DNA of 64,000 nucleotides from Antedon mediterranea (taxonomy: Eukaryota > Echinodermata > Crinoidea > Comatulida > Antedonidae). Numbering within the stretch: position 1 is the stretch's first letter; each line of letters begins with the position of its first letter. The stretch is from assembly GCF_964355755.1 (NCBI RefSeq), contig NC_092679.1:15242932-15306931 (forward strand), written 5' to 3'. The position numbers and the translations under genes are program-made. The notes beneath the pieces are model-generated. The model had not been told where the DNA came from, ran no database searches, and saw only the letters and a program-made list of their open reading frames with translations. This document shows positions 45,057 through 55,005 of this stretch, in pieces.

Positions 45057-45195
45057 ATTTCTTCATTATTTATTTGCGGATTATATGTTTTTAACACCTC
45101 CTTCCAAGCTTTTACATTTTAGTTTGTTTTTGTCGTTTTTTGTTATTCAATTCGCTTCGGAAAAATTTGTAAATCACAGCATTATACTTACAAGC

Positions 45196-45268
45196 GGTTT
45201 CGTAGTGTAGTGGTTATCACGTCTGCTTCACACGCGGAAGGTCCCCGATTCGAGCCCGGGCGAAACCT
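45196..45268 (+). tRNA. tRNA-Val (CAC), class C1
   Basis: Consensus C1. The following C2 gene is missing: the spacer jumps at about 45,313 into the minisatellite. Confidence 0.7.
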
Positions 45269-45313
45269 ATTTCTTCATTTTTTATTTGCGGATTCTGCCA
45301 TTATTATATGTTA

Positions 45314-45710
45314 TAACATGTTTACCAATAATGTGCTTAGATATTCAACATGTTAACCAATAATGTGCTTAGGTATTCAACATGTTTACCCATAATGTGC
45401 TTAGCCGGTTTTCAACATGTTTACCCATAATGTGCTCAGGTATTCAACATGTTTACCAATAATGTGCTTAGGTATTCAACATGTTTACCGTAAATGTGCT
45501 TAGGTATTCAACATGTTTACCAATAATGTGCTTTGGTATTCAACATGTTTACCAATATGTGCTTAGGTTTTCAACATGTTTACCAATAATGTGCTTAGGT
45601 ATTTAACATGTTACCAGTAATGTGCTTAGGTATTCAACATGTTACCAATAATGTGCTTTTGTATTCAACATGTTACCAATAATGTGCTTAGGCATTCAAC
45701 ATGTTACCAC
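45314..45710 (+). repeat. minisatellite, array 25
   Basis: Joined directly to C1-type spacer by a deletion. Confidence 0.95.
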
Positions 45711-45791
45711 TAGCTTTGTGCTTATTACCATATTTATTCGTAATTTAAATGGATTAAAAAACTTTATGTAAACTACGTTGTTGCTGTACGT

Positions 45792-45864
45792 GGTTTCGTA
45801 GTGTAGTGGTTATCACGTCTGCTTTACACGCAGAAGGTCCCCGGTTCGAGCCCGGGCGCAACCT
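45792..45864 (+). tRNA. tRNA-Val (TAC), class T1 variant
   Basis: Tail CGCAACC (G68 to C), turning the U5-G68 wobble into a mismatch. Confidence 0.7.
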
Positions 45865-45965
45865 GTTTTTTGATTAATTGTTTTTTTTTTTTTATTGAAA
45901 AATACATTTTTAACATTATTATTTAAACACTTAATTTACTGATTCAGGGTTATGTTATTTAAAGA

Positions 45966-46038
45966 GGCTTCGTAGTGTAGTGGTTATCACGTCTGCTTAA
46001 CACGCAGAAGATCCCCGGTGCGAGCCCGGGCGAAACCT
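45966..46038 (+). tRNA. tRNA-Val (AAC), class A1 variant
   Basis: gatccccggtgcgag: variable-loop change and T55 to G in the B box, besides C3-A70. Confidence 0.6.
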
Positions 46039-46253
46039 ATTTTTTTAACATTATGGTGAAAAGTACTGTATACGCAATATAATATACCGTACAGTATATC
46101 TTATTTTTATTACTTTTTTAATATACTTATTTTGTGTAATCGGTAATTATCACTTTTACACCTGTTTTTTTGGGCTTTGTGCTTATTACTATATTTTATT
46201 TGTAATTCAAACAGATTAAAAAACTTTGTGTAACGCACATTGTTGGTACCAGT

Positions 46254-46326
46254 GGTTTCGTAGTGTAGTGGTCATCACGTCTGCTTAACACGCAGAAGGT
46301 CCCCGGTTCGAGCCCGGGCGAAACCT
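46254..46326 (+). tRNA. tRNA-Val (AAC), class A2
   Basis: ggtcatcac: T to C in the D loop; stem fully paired. Confidence 0.8.
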
Positions 46327-46465
46327 ATTTCTTCATTATTTATTTGCGGATTATATGTTTTTAACACCTCCTTCCAAGCTTTAACATTTTAGTTTGTTTT
46401 TGTCGTTTTTTGTTATTCAATTCGCTTCGGAAAAATTTGTAAATCACAGCATTATACTTAGAAGC

Positions 46466-46538
46466 GGTTTCGTAGTGTAGTGGTTATCACGTCTGCTTCA
46501 CACGCGGAAGGTCCCCGATTCGAGCCCGGGCGAAACCT
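46466..46538 (+). tRNA. tRNA-Val (CAC), class C1
   Basis: Consensus C1. Confidence 0.7.
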
Positions 46539-46694
46539 ATTTCTTCATTTTTTATTTGCGGATTCTGCCATTATTATATGTTTTTAACACCTCCTTCCTA
46601 GCTTTTACATTTGAGTTTTTTGATTTTGTGGTTTTTTTGTTATTCAATTTGCTTCACAAAAATGTGTAAATCACAGCGTTATTCTTATACAATC

Positions 46695-46767
46695 GGTTTC
46701 GTGGTGTAGTGGTTATCACGTCTGCTTCACACGCAGAAGGTCCCCGGTTCGAGCCCGGGTGGGACCT
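46695..46767 (+). tRNA. tRNA-Val (CAC), class C2
   Basis: Tail TGGGACC, three wobbles in the acceptor stem. Confidence 0.78.
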
Positions 46768-46819
46768 GTTTTGTTTAATTGATTTCTTTTTATTGAAAAA
46801 CATATATCCTTTTAAAATT

Positions 46820-47253
46820 AGGTATTCAACATGTTTATCAATAATGTGCTTAGATATTCAACATGTTAACCAATAATGTGCTTAGTTATTCAACATGTTT
46901 ACCCATAATGTGCTTAGCCGGTTTTCAACATGTTTACCCATAATGTGCTCAGGTATTCAACATGTTTACCAATAATGTGCTTAGGTATTCAACATGTTTA
47001 CCAATAATGTGCTTAGGTATTCAACATGTTTACCGTAAATGTGCTTGGGTATTCAACATGTTTACCAATAATATGCTTTGGTATTCAACATGTTTACCAA
47101 TATGTGCTTAGGTTTTCAACATGTTTACCAATAATGTGCTTAGGTATTTAACATGTTACCAGTAATGTGCTTAGGTATTCAACATGTTACCAATAATGTG
47201 CTTTTGTATTCAACATGTTACCAATAATGTGCTTAGGCATTCAACATGTTACC
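46820..47253 (+). repeat. minisatellite, array 26
   Basis: One extra taccaataatg unit compared with the standard form. Confidence 0.95.
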
Positions 47254-47336
47254 ACTAGCTTTGTGCTTATTACCATATTTATTCGTAATTTAAATGGATT
47301 AAAAAACTTTATGTAAACTACGTTGTTGCTGTACGT

Positions 47337-47409
47337 GGTTTCGTAGTGTAGTGGTTATCACGTCTGCTTTACACGCAGAAGGTCCCCGGTTCGAGCCCGG
47401 GCGGAACCT
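47337..47409 (+). tRNA. tRNA-Val (TAC), class T1
   Basis: Consensus T1. Confidence 0.85.
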
Positions 47410-47506
47410 GTTTTTTGATTAATTGTTTTTTTTTATTGAAAGATACATTTTTAAAATTATTATTTAAACACTTAATTTACTGATTCAGCGTTATGTTATT
47501 TAAAGA

Positions 47507-47579
47507 GGCTTCGTAGTGTAGTGGTTATCACGTCTGCTTAACACGTAGAAGGTCCCCGGTTCGAGCCCAGGCGAAACCT
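47507..47579 (+). tRNA. tRNA-Val (AAC), class A1 variant
   Basis: cacgtagaa (G-U in the anticodon stem) and gcccagg (T-stem mismatch). Confidence 0.62.
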
Positions 47580-47794
47580 ATTTTTTTAACATTATGGTGA
47601 AAAGTACTGTATACGCAATATAATATACCGTACAGTATATCTTATTTTTATTACTTTTTTAATATACTTATTTTGTGTAATCGGTAATTATCACTTTTAC
47701 ACCTGTTTTTTTGGGCTTTGTGCTTATTACTATATTTTATTTGTAATTTAAACAGATTAAAAAACTTTGTGTAACGCACATTGTTGGTGCCAGT

Positions 47795-47867
47795 TGTTTC
47801 GTAGTGTAGTGGTTATCACGTCTGCTTAACACGCAGAAGGTCCCCTGTTCGAGCCCGGGCGAAACCT
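47795..47867 (+). tRNA. tRNA-Val (AAC), class A2 variant
   Basis: TGTTTCG head as at 43,475; T stem tcccctgttcg changes G52 and so the B box. Confidence 0.55.
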
Positions 47868-48006
47868 ATTTCTTCATTATTTATTTGCGGATTATATGTT
47901 TTTAACACCTCCTTCCAAGCTTTAACATTTTAGTTTGTTTTTGTCGTTTTTTGTTATTCAATTCGCTTCGGAAAAATTTGTAAATCACAGCATTATACTT
48001 AGAAGC

Positions 48007-48079
48007 GGTTTCGTAGTGTAGTGGTTATCACGTCTGCTTCACACGCGGAAGGTCCCCGATTCGAGCCCGGGCGAAACCT
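48007..48079 (+). tRNA. tRNA-Val (CAC), class C1
   Basis: Consensus C1. Confidence 0.7.
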
Positions 48080-48235
48080 ATTTCTTCATTTTTTATTTGC
48101 GGATTCTGCCATTATTATATGTTTTTAACACCTCCTTCCTAGCTTTTACATTTGAGTTTTTTGATTTTGTGGTTTTTTTGTTATTCAATTTGCTTCACAA
48201 AAATTTGTAAATCACAGCGTTATTCTTATACAATC

Positions 48236-48308
48236 GGTTTCGTGGTGTAGTGGTTATCACGTCTGCTTCACACGCAGAAGGTCCCCGGTTCGAGCCCGGG
48301 TGGAACCT
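48236..48308 (+). tRNA. tRNA-Val (CAC), class C2
   Basis: Consensus C2. Confidence 0.83.
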
Positions 48309-48360
48309 GTTTTGTTTAATTGATTTCTTTTTATTGAAAAACATATATCCTTTTAAAATT

Positions 48361-48762
48361 AGGTATTCAACATGTGTATCAATAATGTGCTTAGATATTC
48401 AACATGTTAACCAATAATGTGCTTAGGTATTCAACATGTTTACCCATAATGTGCTTAGCCGGTTTTCAACATGTTTACCCATAATGTGCTCAGGTATTCA
48501 ACATGTTTACCAATAATGTGCTTAGGTATTCAACATGTTTACCGTAAATGTGCTTAGGTATTCAACATGTTTACCAATAATATGCTTTGGTATTCAACAT
48601 GTTTACCAATATGTGCTTAGGTTTTCAACATGTTTACAAATAATGTGCTTAGGTATTTAACATGTTACCAGTAATGTGCTTAGGTATTCAACATGTTACC
48701 AATAATGTGCTTTTGTATTCAACATGTTACCAATAATGTGCTTAGGCATTCAACATGTTACC
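48361..48762 (+). repeat. minisatellite, array 27
   Basis: Standard form. Confidence 0.95.
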
Positions 48763-48845
48763 ACTAGCTTTGTGCTTATTACCATATTTATTCGTAATTT
48801 AAATGGATTAAAAAACTTTATGTAAACTACGTTGTTGCTGTACGT

Positions 48846-48918
48846 GGTTTCGTAGTGTAGTGGTTATCACGTCTGCTTTACACGCAGAAGGTCCCCGGTT
48901 CGAGCCCGGGCGGAACCT
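48846..48918 (+). tRNA. tRNA-Val (TAC), class T1
   Basis: Consensus T1. Confidence 0.85.
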
Positions 48919-49015
48919 GTTTTTTGATTAATTGTTTTTTTTTATTGAAAGATACATTTTTAAAATTATTATTTAAACACTTAATTTACTGATTCAGCGT
49001 TATGTTATTTAAAGA

Positions 49016-49088
49016 GGCTTCGTAGTGTAGTGGTAATCACGTCTGCTTAACACGCAGAAGGTCCCCGGTTCGAGCCCGGGCGAAACCA
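49016..49088 (+). tRNA. tRNA-Val (AAC), class A1 with A73
   Basis: Second copy with discriminator A (cgaaacca); D loop ggtaatcac. Confidence 0.75.
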
Positions 49089-49302
49089 ATTTTTTTAACA
49101 TTATGGTGAAAAGTACTGTATACGCAATATAATATACCGTACAGTATATCTTATTTTTATTACTTTTTTAATATACTTATTTTGTGTAATCGGTAATTAT
49201 CATTTTTACACCTGTTTTTTTGGGCTTTGTGCTTATTACTATATTTATTTGTAATTTAAACAGATTAAAAAATTTTGTGTAACGCACATTGTTGGTGCAA
49301 GC

Positions 49303-49375
49303 GGTTTCGTAGTGTAGTGGTTATCACGTCTGCTTAACACGCAGAAGGTCCCCGGTTCGAGCCCGGGCGAAACCT
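49303..49375 (+). tRNA. tRNA-Val (AAC), class A2
   Basis: Consensus A2. Confidence 0.85.
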
Positions 49376-49514
49376 ATTTCTTCATTATTTATTTGCGGAT
49401 AATATGTTTTTAACACCTCCTTCCAAGCTTTAACATTATAGTTTGTTTTTGTCGTTTTTTGTTATTCAATTCGCTTCGCAAAAATTTGTAAATCACAGCA
49501 TTATACTTACAAGC

Positions 49515-49587
49515 GGTTTCGTAGTGTAGTGGTTATCACGTCTGCTTCACACGCGGAACGTCCCCGATTCGAGCCTGGGCGAAACCT
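49515..49587 (+). tRNA. tRNA-Val (CAC), class C1 variant
   Basis: gcggaacgtcc and gagcctggg (C62 to T) besides A53-C61. Confidence 0.6.
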
Positions 49588-49743
49588 ATTTCTTCATTTT
49601 TTATTTGCGGATTCTGCCATTATTATATGTTTTTAACACCTCCTTCCTAGCTTTTACATTTGAGTTTTTTGTTTTTCTGGTTTTTTTGTTATTCAATTTG
49701 CTTCACAAAAATTTGTCAATCACAGCGTTATTCTAATACAATC

Positions 49744-49816
49744 GGTTTCGTGGTGTAGTGGTTATCACGTATGCTTCACACGCAGAAGGTCCCCGGTTCG
49801 AGCCCGGGTGGAACCT
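49744..49816 (+). tRNA. tRNA-Val (CAC), class C2 variant
   Basis: acgtatgctt: anticodon stem C28 to A, leaving a mismatch with G42. Confidence 0.65.
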
Positions 49817-49868
49817 GTTCTGTTTAATTGATTTCTTTTTATTGAAAAACATATATCCTTTTAAAATA

Positions 49869-50270
49869 AGGTATTCAACATGTTTACCAATAATGTGCTT
49901 AGATATTCAACATGTTAACCAATAATGTGCTTAGGTATTCAACATGTTTACCCATAATGTGCTTAGCCGGTTTTCAACATGTTTACCCATAATGTGCTTT
50001 TGTATTCAACATGTTTACCAATAATGTGCTTAGGTATTCAACATGTTTACCGTAAATGTGCTTAGGTATTCAACATGTTTACCAATAATGTGCTTTGGTA
50101 TTCAACATGTTTACCAATATGTGCTTAGGTTTTCAACATGTTTACAAATAATGTGCTTAGGTATTTAACATGTTACCAGTAATGTGCTTAGGTATTCAAC
50201 ATGTTACCAATAATGTGCTTTTGTATTCAACATGTTACCAATAATGTGCTTAGGCATTCAACATGTTACC
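49869..50270 (+). repeat. minisatellite, array 28
   Basis: Standard form; one unit boundary reads gcttttgtattc in place of gctcaggtattc. Confidence 0.95.
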
Positions 50271-50359
50271 ACTAGCTTTGTGCTTATTACCATATTTATT
50301 CGTAATTTAAATGGATTAAAAAACTTTATGTAAACTACGTTGCGTACGTTGCTGTACGT

Positions 50360-50432
50360 GGTTTCGTAGTGTAGTGGTTATCACGTCTGCTTTACACGCA
50401 GAAGGTCCCCGGTTCGAGCCCGGGCGGAACCT
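50360..50432 (+). tRNA. tRNA-Val (TAC), class T1
   Basis: Consensus T1; a short gtacgtt duplication lies just upstream. Confidence 0.85.
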
Positions 50433-50529
50433 GTTTTTTGATTAATTGGTTTTTTTTATTGAAAGATACATTTTTAAAATTATTATTTAAACACTTAATT
50501 TACTGATTCAGGGTTATGTTATTTAAAGA

Positions 50530-50602
50530 GGCTTCGTAGTGTAGTGGTTATCACGTCTGCTTAACACGCAGAAGGTCCCCGGTTCGAGCCCGGGCGAAAC
50601 CT
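50530..50602 (+). tRNA. tRNA-Val (AAC), class A1
   Basis: Clean apart from C3-A70. Confidence 0.77.
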
Positions 50603-50816
50603 ATTTTTTTAACATTATGGTGAAAAGTACTGTATACTCAATATAATATACCGTACAGTATATCTTATTTTTATTACTTTTTTAATATACTTATTTTGTG
50701 TAATCGGTAATTATCACTTTTACACCTGTTTTTTTGGGCTTTGTGCTTATTACTATATTTATTTGTAATTTAAACAGATTAAAAAATTTTGTGTAACGCA
50801 CATTGTTCGTGCAAGT

Positions 50817-50889
50817 GATTTCGTAGTGTAGTGGTTATCACGTCTGCTTAACACGCAGAAGGTCCCCGGTTGGAGCCCGGGCGAAACCT
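50817..50889 (+). tRNA. tRNA-Val (AAC), class A2 variant
   Basis: GATTTCG head (G2 to A) and GGTTGGAGCCC B box. Unlike other A2 genes it has an A1-type T7 downstream flank. Confidence 0.58.
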
Positions 50890-51103
50890 ATTTTTTTAAC
50901 ATTATGGTGAAAAGTACTGTACACTCAATATAATATACCGTACAGTATATCTTATTTTTATTACTTTTTTAATATACTTATTTTGTGTAATCGGTAATTA
51001 TCACTTTTACACCTGTTTTTTTGAGCTTTGTGCTTATTACTATATTTATTTGTAATTTAAACAGATTAAAAAACTTTGTGTAACGCACATTGTTGGTGCA
51101 AGT

Positions 51104-51176
51104 GGTTTCGTAGTGTAGTGGTTATTACGTCTGCTTAACACGCAGAAGGTCCCCAGTTCGAGCCCGGGCGAAACCT
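51104..51176 (+). tRNA. tRNA-Val (AAC), class A2 variant
   Basis: gttattacg in the D arm and ccccagttcg in the T arm; third AAC gene in this unit. Confidence 0.65.
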
Positions 51177-51315
51177 ATTTCTTCATTATTTATTTGCGGA
51201 TTATATGTTTTTAACACCTCCTTCCAAGCTTTTACATTTTAGTTTGTTTTTGTCGTTTTTTGTTATTCAATTCGCTTCGGAAAAATTTGTAAATCACAGC
51301 ATTATACTTACAAGC

Positions 51316-51388
51316 GGTTTCGTAGTGTAGTGGTTATCACGTCTGCTTCACACGCGGAACGTCCCCGATTCGAGCCCGGGCGAAACCT
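51316..51388 (+). tRNA. tRNA-Val (CAC), class C1
   Basis: gcggaacgtcc variant. Confidence 0.65.
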
Positions 51389-51544
51389 ATTTCTTCATTT
51401 TTTATTTGCGGATTCTGCCATTATTATATGTTTTTAACACCTCCTTCCTAGCTTTTACATTTGAGTTTTTTGATTTTGTGGTTTTTTTGTTATTCAATTT
51501 GCTTCACAAAAATTTGTAAATCACAGCGTTATTCTTATACAATC

Positions 51545-51617
51545 GGTTTCGTGGTGTAGTGGTTATCACGTCTGCTTCACACGCAGAAGGTCCCCGGTTC
51601 GAGCCCGGGTGGAACCT
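51545..51617 (+). tRNA. tRNA-Val (CAC), class C2
   Basis: Consensus C2. Confidence 0.83.
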
Positions 51618-51669
51618 GTTTTGTTTAATTGATTTCTTTTTATTGAAAAACATATATCCTTTTAAAATT

Positions 51670-52035
51670 AGGTATTCAACATGTTTACCAATAATGTGCT
51701 TAGATATTCAGCATGTTAACCAATAATGTGCTTAGGTATTCAACATGTTTACCCATAATGTGCTTAGCCGGTTTTCAACATGTTTACCCATAATGTGCTC
51801 AGGTATTCAACATGTTTACCAATAATGTGCTTAGGTATTCAACATGTTTACCGTAAATGTGCTTAGGTATTCAACATGTTTACCAATAATGTGCTTTGGT
51901 ATTCAACATGTTTACCAATATGTGCTTAGGGTTTCAACATGTTTACCAATAATGTGCTTAGGTATTTAACATGTTACCAGTAATGTGCTTAGGTATTCAA
52001 CATGTTACCAATAATGTGCTTAGGCATTCAACTTG
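51670..52035 (+). repeat. minisatellite, array 29
   Basis: Cut short: after gcattcaac the sequence jumps into the TAC gene leader. Confidence 0.9.
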
Positions 52036-52058
52036 TAAACTACGTTGCTGCTGTACGT

Positions 52059-52131
52059 GGTTTCGTAGTGTATTGGTTATCACGTCTGCTTTACACGCAG
52101 AAGGTCCCCGGTTCGAGCCCGGGCGGAACCT
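52059..52131 (+). tRNA. tRNA-Val (TAC), class T1
   Basis: A box TAGTGTATTGG; T7 run, then A1-type flank, so the A1 gene after it is missing. Confidence 0.8.
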
Positions 52132-52335
52132 GTTTTTTTAACATTATGGTGAAAAGGTATACGCAATATAATATACAGTATATCTTATTTTTATTACTTT
52201 TTAAAAATACTTATTTTGTGTAATCGGTAATTATCACTTTTACACATGTTTATTTGGCTTTGTGCTTATTACCATATTTATTTGTAATTTAAACAGATTT
52301 TAAAACTGTGTGTAACCCACATTGTTCGTGCAAGT

Positions 52336-52406
52336 GGTTTCGTGGTGTAGTGATTATCACGTCTGCTTAACACGCAAAAGGTCCGGTTCAAGCCTGGGCG
52401 AAACCT
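52336..52406 (+). pseudogene. degenerate tRNA-Val (AAC), 71 nt
   Basis: Two bases short around the variable loop/T stem (aaaggtccggttcaagcctggg), D loop tgatta and anticodon stem GCAAA. Near the array edge. Confidence 0.7.
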
Positions 52407-52545
52407 ATTTTATTTGCGGATTCAGCCATTATTATATTTTGTTAACACCTCCTTCCTAGCTTTTACATTTTAGTTTGTTTTTGTGGTTTTTTGTTATTCA
52501 ATTCGCTTCTCAAAAATGTGTAAATCACAGCGTTATTCTTACAGC

Positions 52546-53607
52546 GGTTTCGTAGTGTAGTGGTTATCACGTCTGCTTCACACGCAGAAGGTCCCCGGTT
52601 CGCTATTTTTTTTTCGTACATAAGTTGGGGACCCCTCATGAAACGTCACCAAATAAACATGAATAATTCATTAGTTAAATGTGTTGTTCCGTGTGCACCC
52701 AAGCGTATAGCAACAAGTGGTTACAACTGGGACGATACGATTCTAGGCCTAGGATTCTAGGTCAATTCACGTGATTGCCTTTGCGTACTCTTCTTCACAC
52801 ATACACCACTATGCAAAATGTGTCGAGGCTAATCACCAGCTAAGTAGTAGTAGTAGTAGTAATTGGAAATAGCCCAAATAAAGTTTAGACCCACGAGAAT
52901 AAAGAATGTGTATAATTTGTTTACTGTAATTTTGTAATTCTGCTATTTTATTATTATTATTAATTAAACAATATGTATGTACTAAAAGGAACTTTAAAAA
53001 TGCGCGTATATGAACACATGAGATGGAAAGATTATAGACCCACGAGAATAAAAATTGAACATACTGTAAAAATTAAAATAAGGTTTTAATACTGTTCTAC
53101 GACACTCACACTAAAGTAATTTCCGTAATGATTTAATTTTTTCGACCGATATGTATAAATCTCTTCATTCTCGTACATACTGTATTTTTGTTTGCTGACT
53201 TACTCTGACTGTGTCATACCTAACACACACACGTCACACACAGAGACCACTAGAATAGACATGATGGGCTTTTGAGACTAATAATAATTAGGCCTAATAG
53301 TATTAATAGAAACTATAATTTTAAAAAGTATTTCTTTAACAATAAATTCTATTAAAAGCACCCTAAACTAAAGGCTGATTATTTCGACAAAATCCACCCA
53401 AAACCCGCTATTCTTTTATGAAATCGCACGCCGCAACCACAGCGAAGATAGGCCTAGAATCGTATCGCAGTTGTAATCGCTTGGGTGCACACGGAACAAC
53501 ACATTTAACTGATGAATTATTCATATTTATTTTGTGACGTTTCATGAGGGGTCCCCAACTTATGTACGAAAAAAAAATCTCCCCCGGTTCGAGCCCGGGC
53601 GGAACCT
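52546..53607 (+). pseudogene. tRNA-Val (CAC) split by a Mutator-like element
   Basis: 5' part 52,546-52,602 runs to GGTTCG of the T arm and 3' part resumes at 53,582. The tRNA body is otherwise a good CAC copy with tail CGGAACC. Confidence 0.85.
52602..53581. mobile_element. 980-bp Mutator-like MITE with long TIRs
   Basis: Ends are long inverted repeats: about 150 bp on the left (52,602 to about 52,751) and about 133 bp on the right (about 53,449-53,581). They share ttcgtacataag, gacccctcatgaaacgtcac and tgttgttccgtgtgcaccc. The left arm has a 15-bp extra stretch. A 9-bp direct repeat CCCCGGTTC flanks it (52,593-52,601 and 53,582-53,590). TIRs over 100 bp with a 9-bp target duplication are the Mutator/MULE pattern. 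It contains a TAG microsatellite at about 52,845-52,860 and no coding frame. Confidence 0.85.
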
Positions 53608-53659
53608 GTTTTGTTTAATTGATTTCTCTTAATTGAAAAACATATATCCTTTTTAAATT

Positions 53660-54387
53660 AGGTATTCAACATGTTTACCGATAATGTGCTTAGCCGGTAT
53701 TCAACATGTTTACCCATAATGGAACCTGTTTTGTTTAATTGATTTCTTTTAATTGCAAAATATGTATCTTTTTAAAATTACGTATTCAACATGTTTACCA
53801 ATAACGTGCTTTGGTATTGAAAATGTTTACAACTAATGTGCTTAGGTATTCAACATGTTTACCCATAATGTGCTTAGGTATTCAACATGTTTACCAATAT
53901 GTGCTTAGGTATTCAACATGTTTACCAATAATGTGCTTAGGTATTCAACATATTTACCACTAATGTGCTTAGGTATTCAACATGTTTACCAATAATGTGC
54001 TTAAATATTCAACATGTTTACCAATATGTGCTTAGGTATTCAACATGTTTACCAATATGTGCTTAGGTATTCAACATGTTTACCCATAATGTGCTTAGGT
54101 ATTCAACATGTTTACCAATATGTGCTTAGGTATTCAACATGTTTACCAATAATGTGCTTAGGTATTCAACATGTTTACCACTAATGTGCTTAGGTATTCA
54201 ACATGTTTACCAATAATGTGCTTAAATATTCAACATGTTTACCAATATGTGCTTAGGTATTCAACATGTTTACCAATATGTGCTTAGGTATTCAACATGT
54301 TTACCAATAATGTGCTTAGGCATTCAACATGTTACCACTTATGTATTCAACATGTTTACCAATAATGTGCTTAAGTATTCAACATGT
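53660..54387 (+). repeat. minisatellite, array 30 (edge)
   Basis: Longest and most homogeneous array. A fragment of C2 3' flank (ggaacctgttttg, from about 53,721) is embedded near the start, and a block of about 190 bp is repeated inside. Unit order differs from all inner arrays. Confidence 0.92.
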
Positions 54388-54493
54388 TTTATCACTTTTA
54401 CACATGTTTATTTAGCTTTGTGCTTTTTACCATATTTATTCGTAATTTAAATGGATTAAAAAATGTTATGTAAACTACATTGTTGCTGTACGT

Positions 54494-54552
54494 GGTTTCG
54501 TAGTGTAGTGCTTATCACGTCTGCTTTACAGGCTGAAGCCCGGGCGGAACCT
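54494..54552 (+). pseudogene. tRNA-Val (TAC) fragment lacking most of the T arm
   Basis: ctgctttacaggctgaagcccgg: the sequence collapses after the anticodon loop, losing the B box; tail CGGAACC remains. Confidence 0.75.
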
Positions 54553-54649
54553 GTTTTTTGATAAATTGTTTTTTTTTTATTATTTTATTTTAAAAATATT
54601 ATTTAAAAACTTAGGCCATTTACTGATTCACCGTTATGTTATTATAAGA

Positions 54650-54722
54650 GGCTTCGTAGTGTAGTGGTTATCACGTCTGCTTAACACGCAGAAGGTCCCT
54701 GGTTCGAGCCCGGGCGAAACAT
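54650..54722 (+). tRNA. tRNA-Val (AAC), class A1, edge copy
   Basis: Tail CGAAACA loses the G1-C72 pair; T stem cctgg. Likely non-functional. Confidence 0.55.
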
Positions 54723-54932
54723 ATTTTTTTAACGTTATGGTGAAAAGTACTGTATACGCAATAATATACCGTACAGTATATCTTATTTTTATTACTTTTT
54801 TAATACAGTTATTTTGTTTAATCGGTAATTATCACTTTTACACATATTTATTTGGCTTTGTGCTTATACCATATTTATTTGTAATTTAAACGGATTAAAA
54901 AACTTTGTGTAACCAACATCGTTGGTGTAAGT

Positions 54933-55005
54933 GGTTTCGTAGTGTAGTGGTTATCACGTCTGCTTAACACGCAGAAGGTCCCTGGTTCGAGCCCGGTCGA
55001 ATCCT
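54933..55005 (+). tRNA. tRNA-Val (AAC), last array copy
   Basis: Tail tcgaatcc and gcccggtcg introduce mismatches in acceptor and T stems; no T4 directly after. Last recognisable gene of the array. Confidence 0.5.

Larger units (their letters stand above)
12434..55005 (+). repeat. tandem array of about 1.5-kb five-gene tRNA-Val units
   Basis: Ordered unit TAC, AAC(A1), AAC(A2), CAC(C1), CAC(C2), minisatellite. Spacing between successive TAC genes is often 1480-1514 bp (for example 17,058 to 18,566 to 20,046 to 21,554 to 23,050). Longer periods come from extra AAC/CAC pairs, longer minisatellites or transposon insertions. Confidence 0.9.

Noticed and set aside
53660-54387. CRISPR-like array
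   Set aside because: Direct 31-32-bp repeats abut with no unique spacers, the context is eukaryotic and no cas genes are present; it is a minisatellite.
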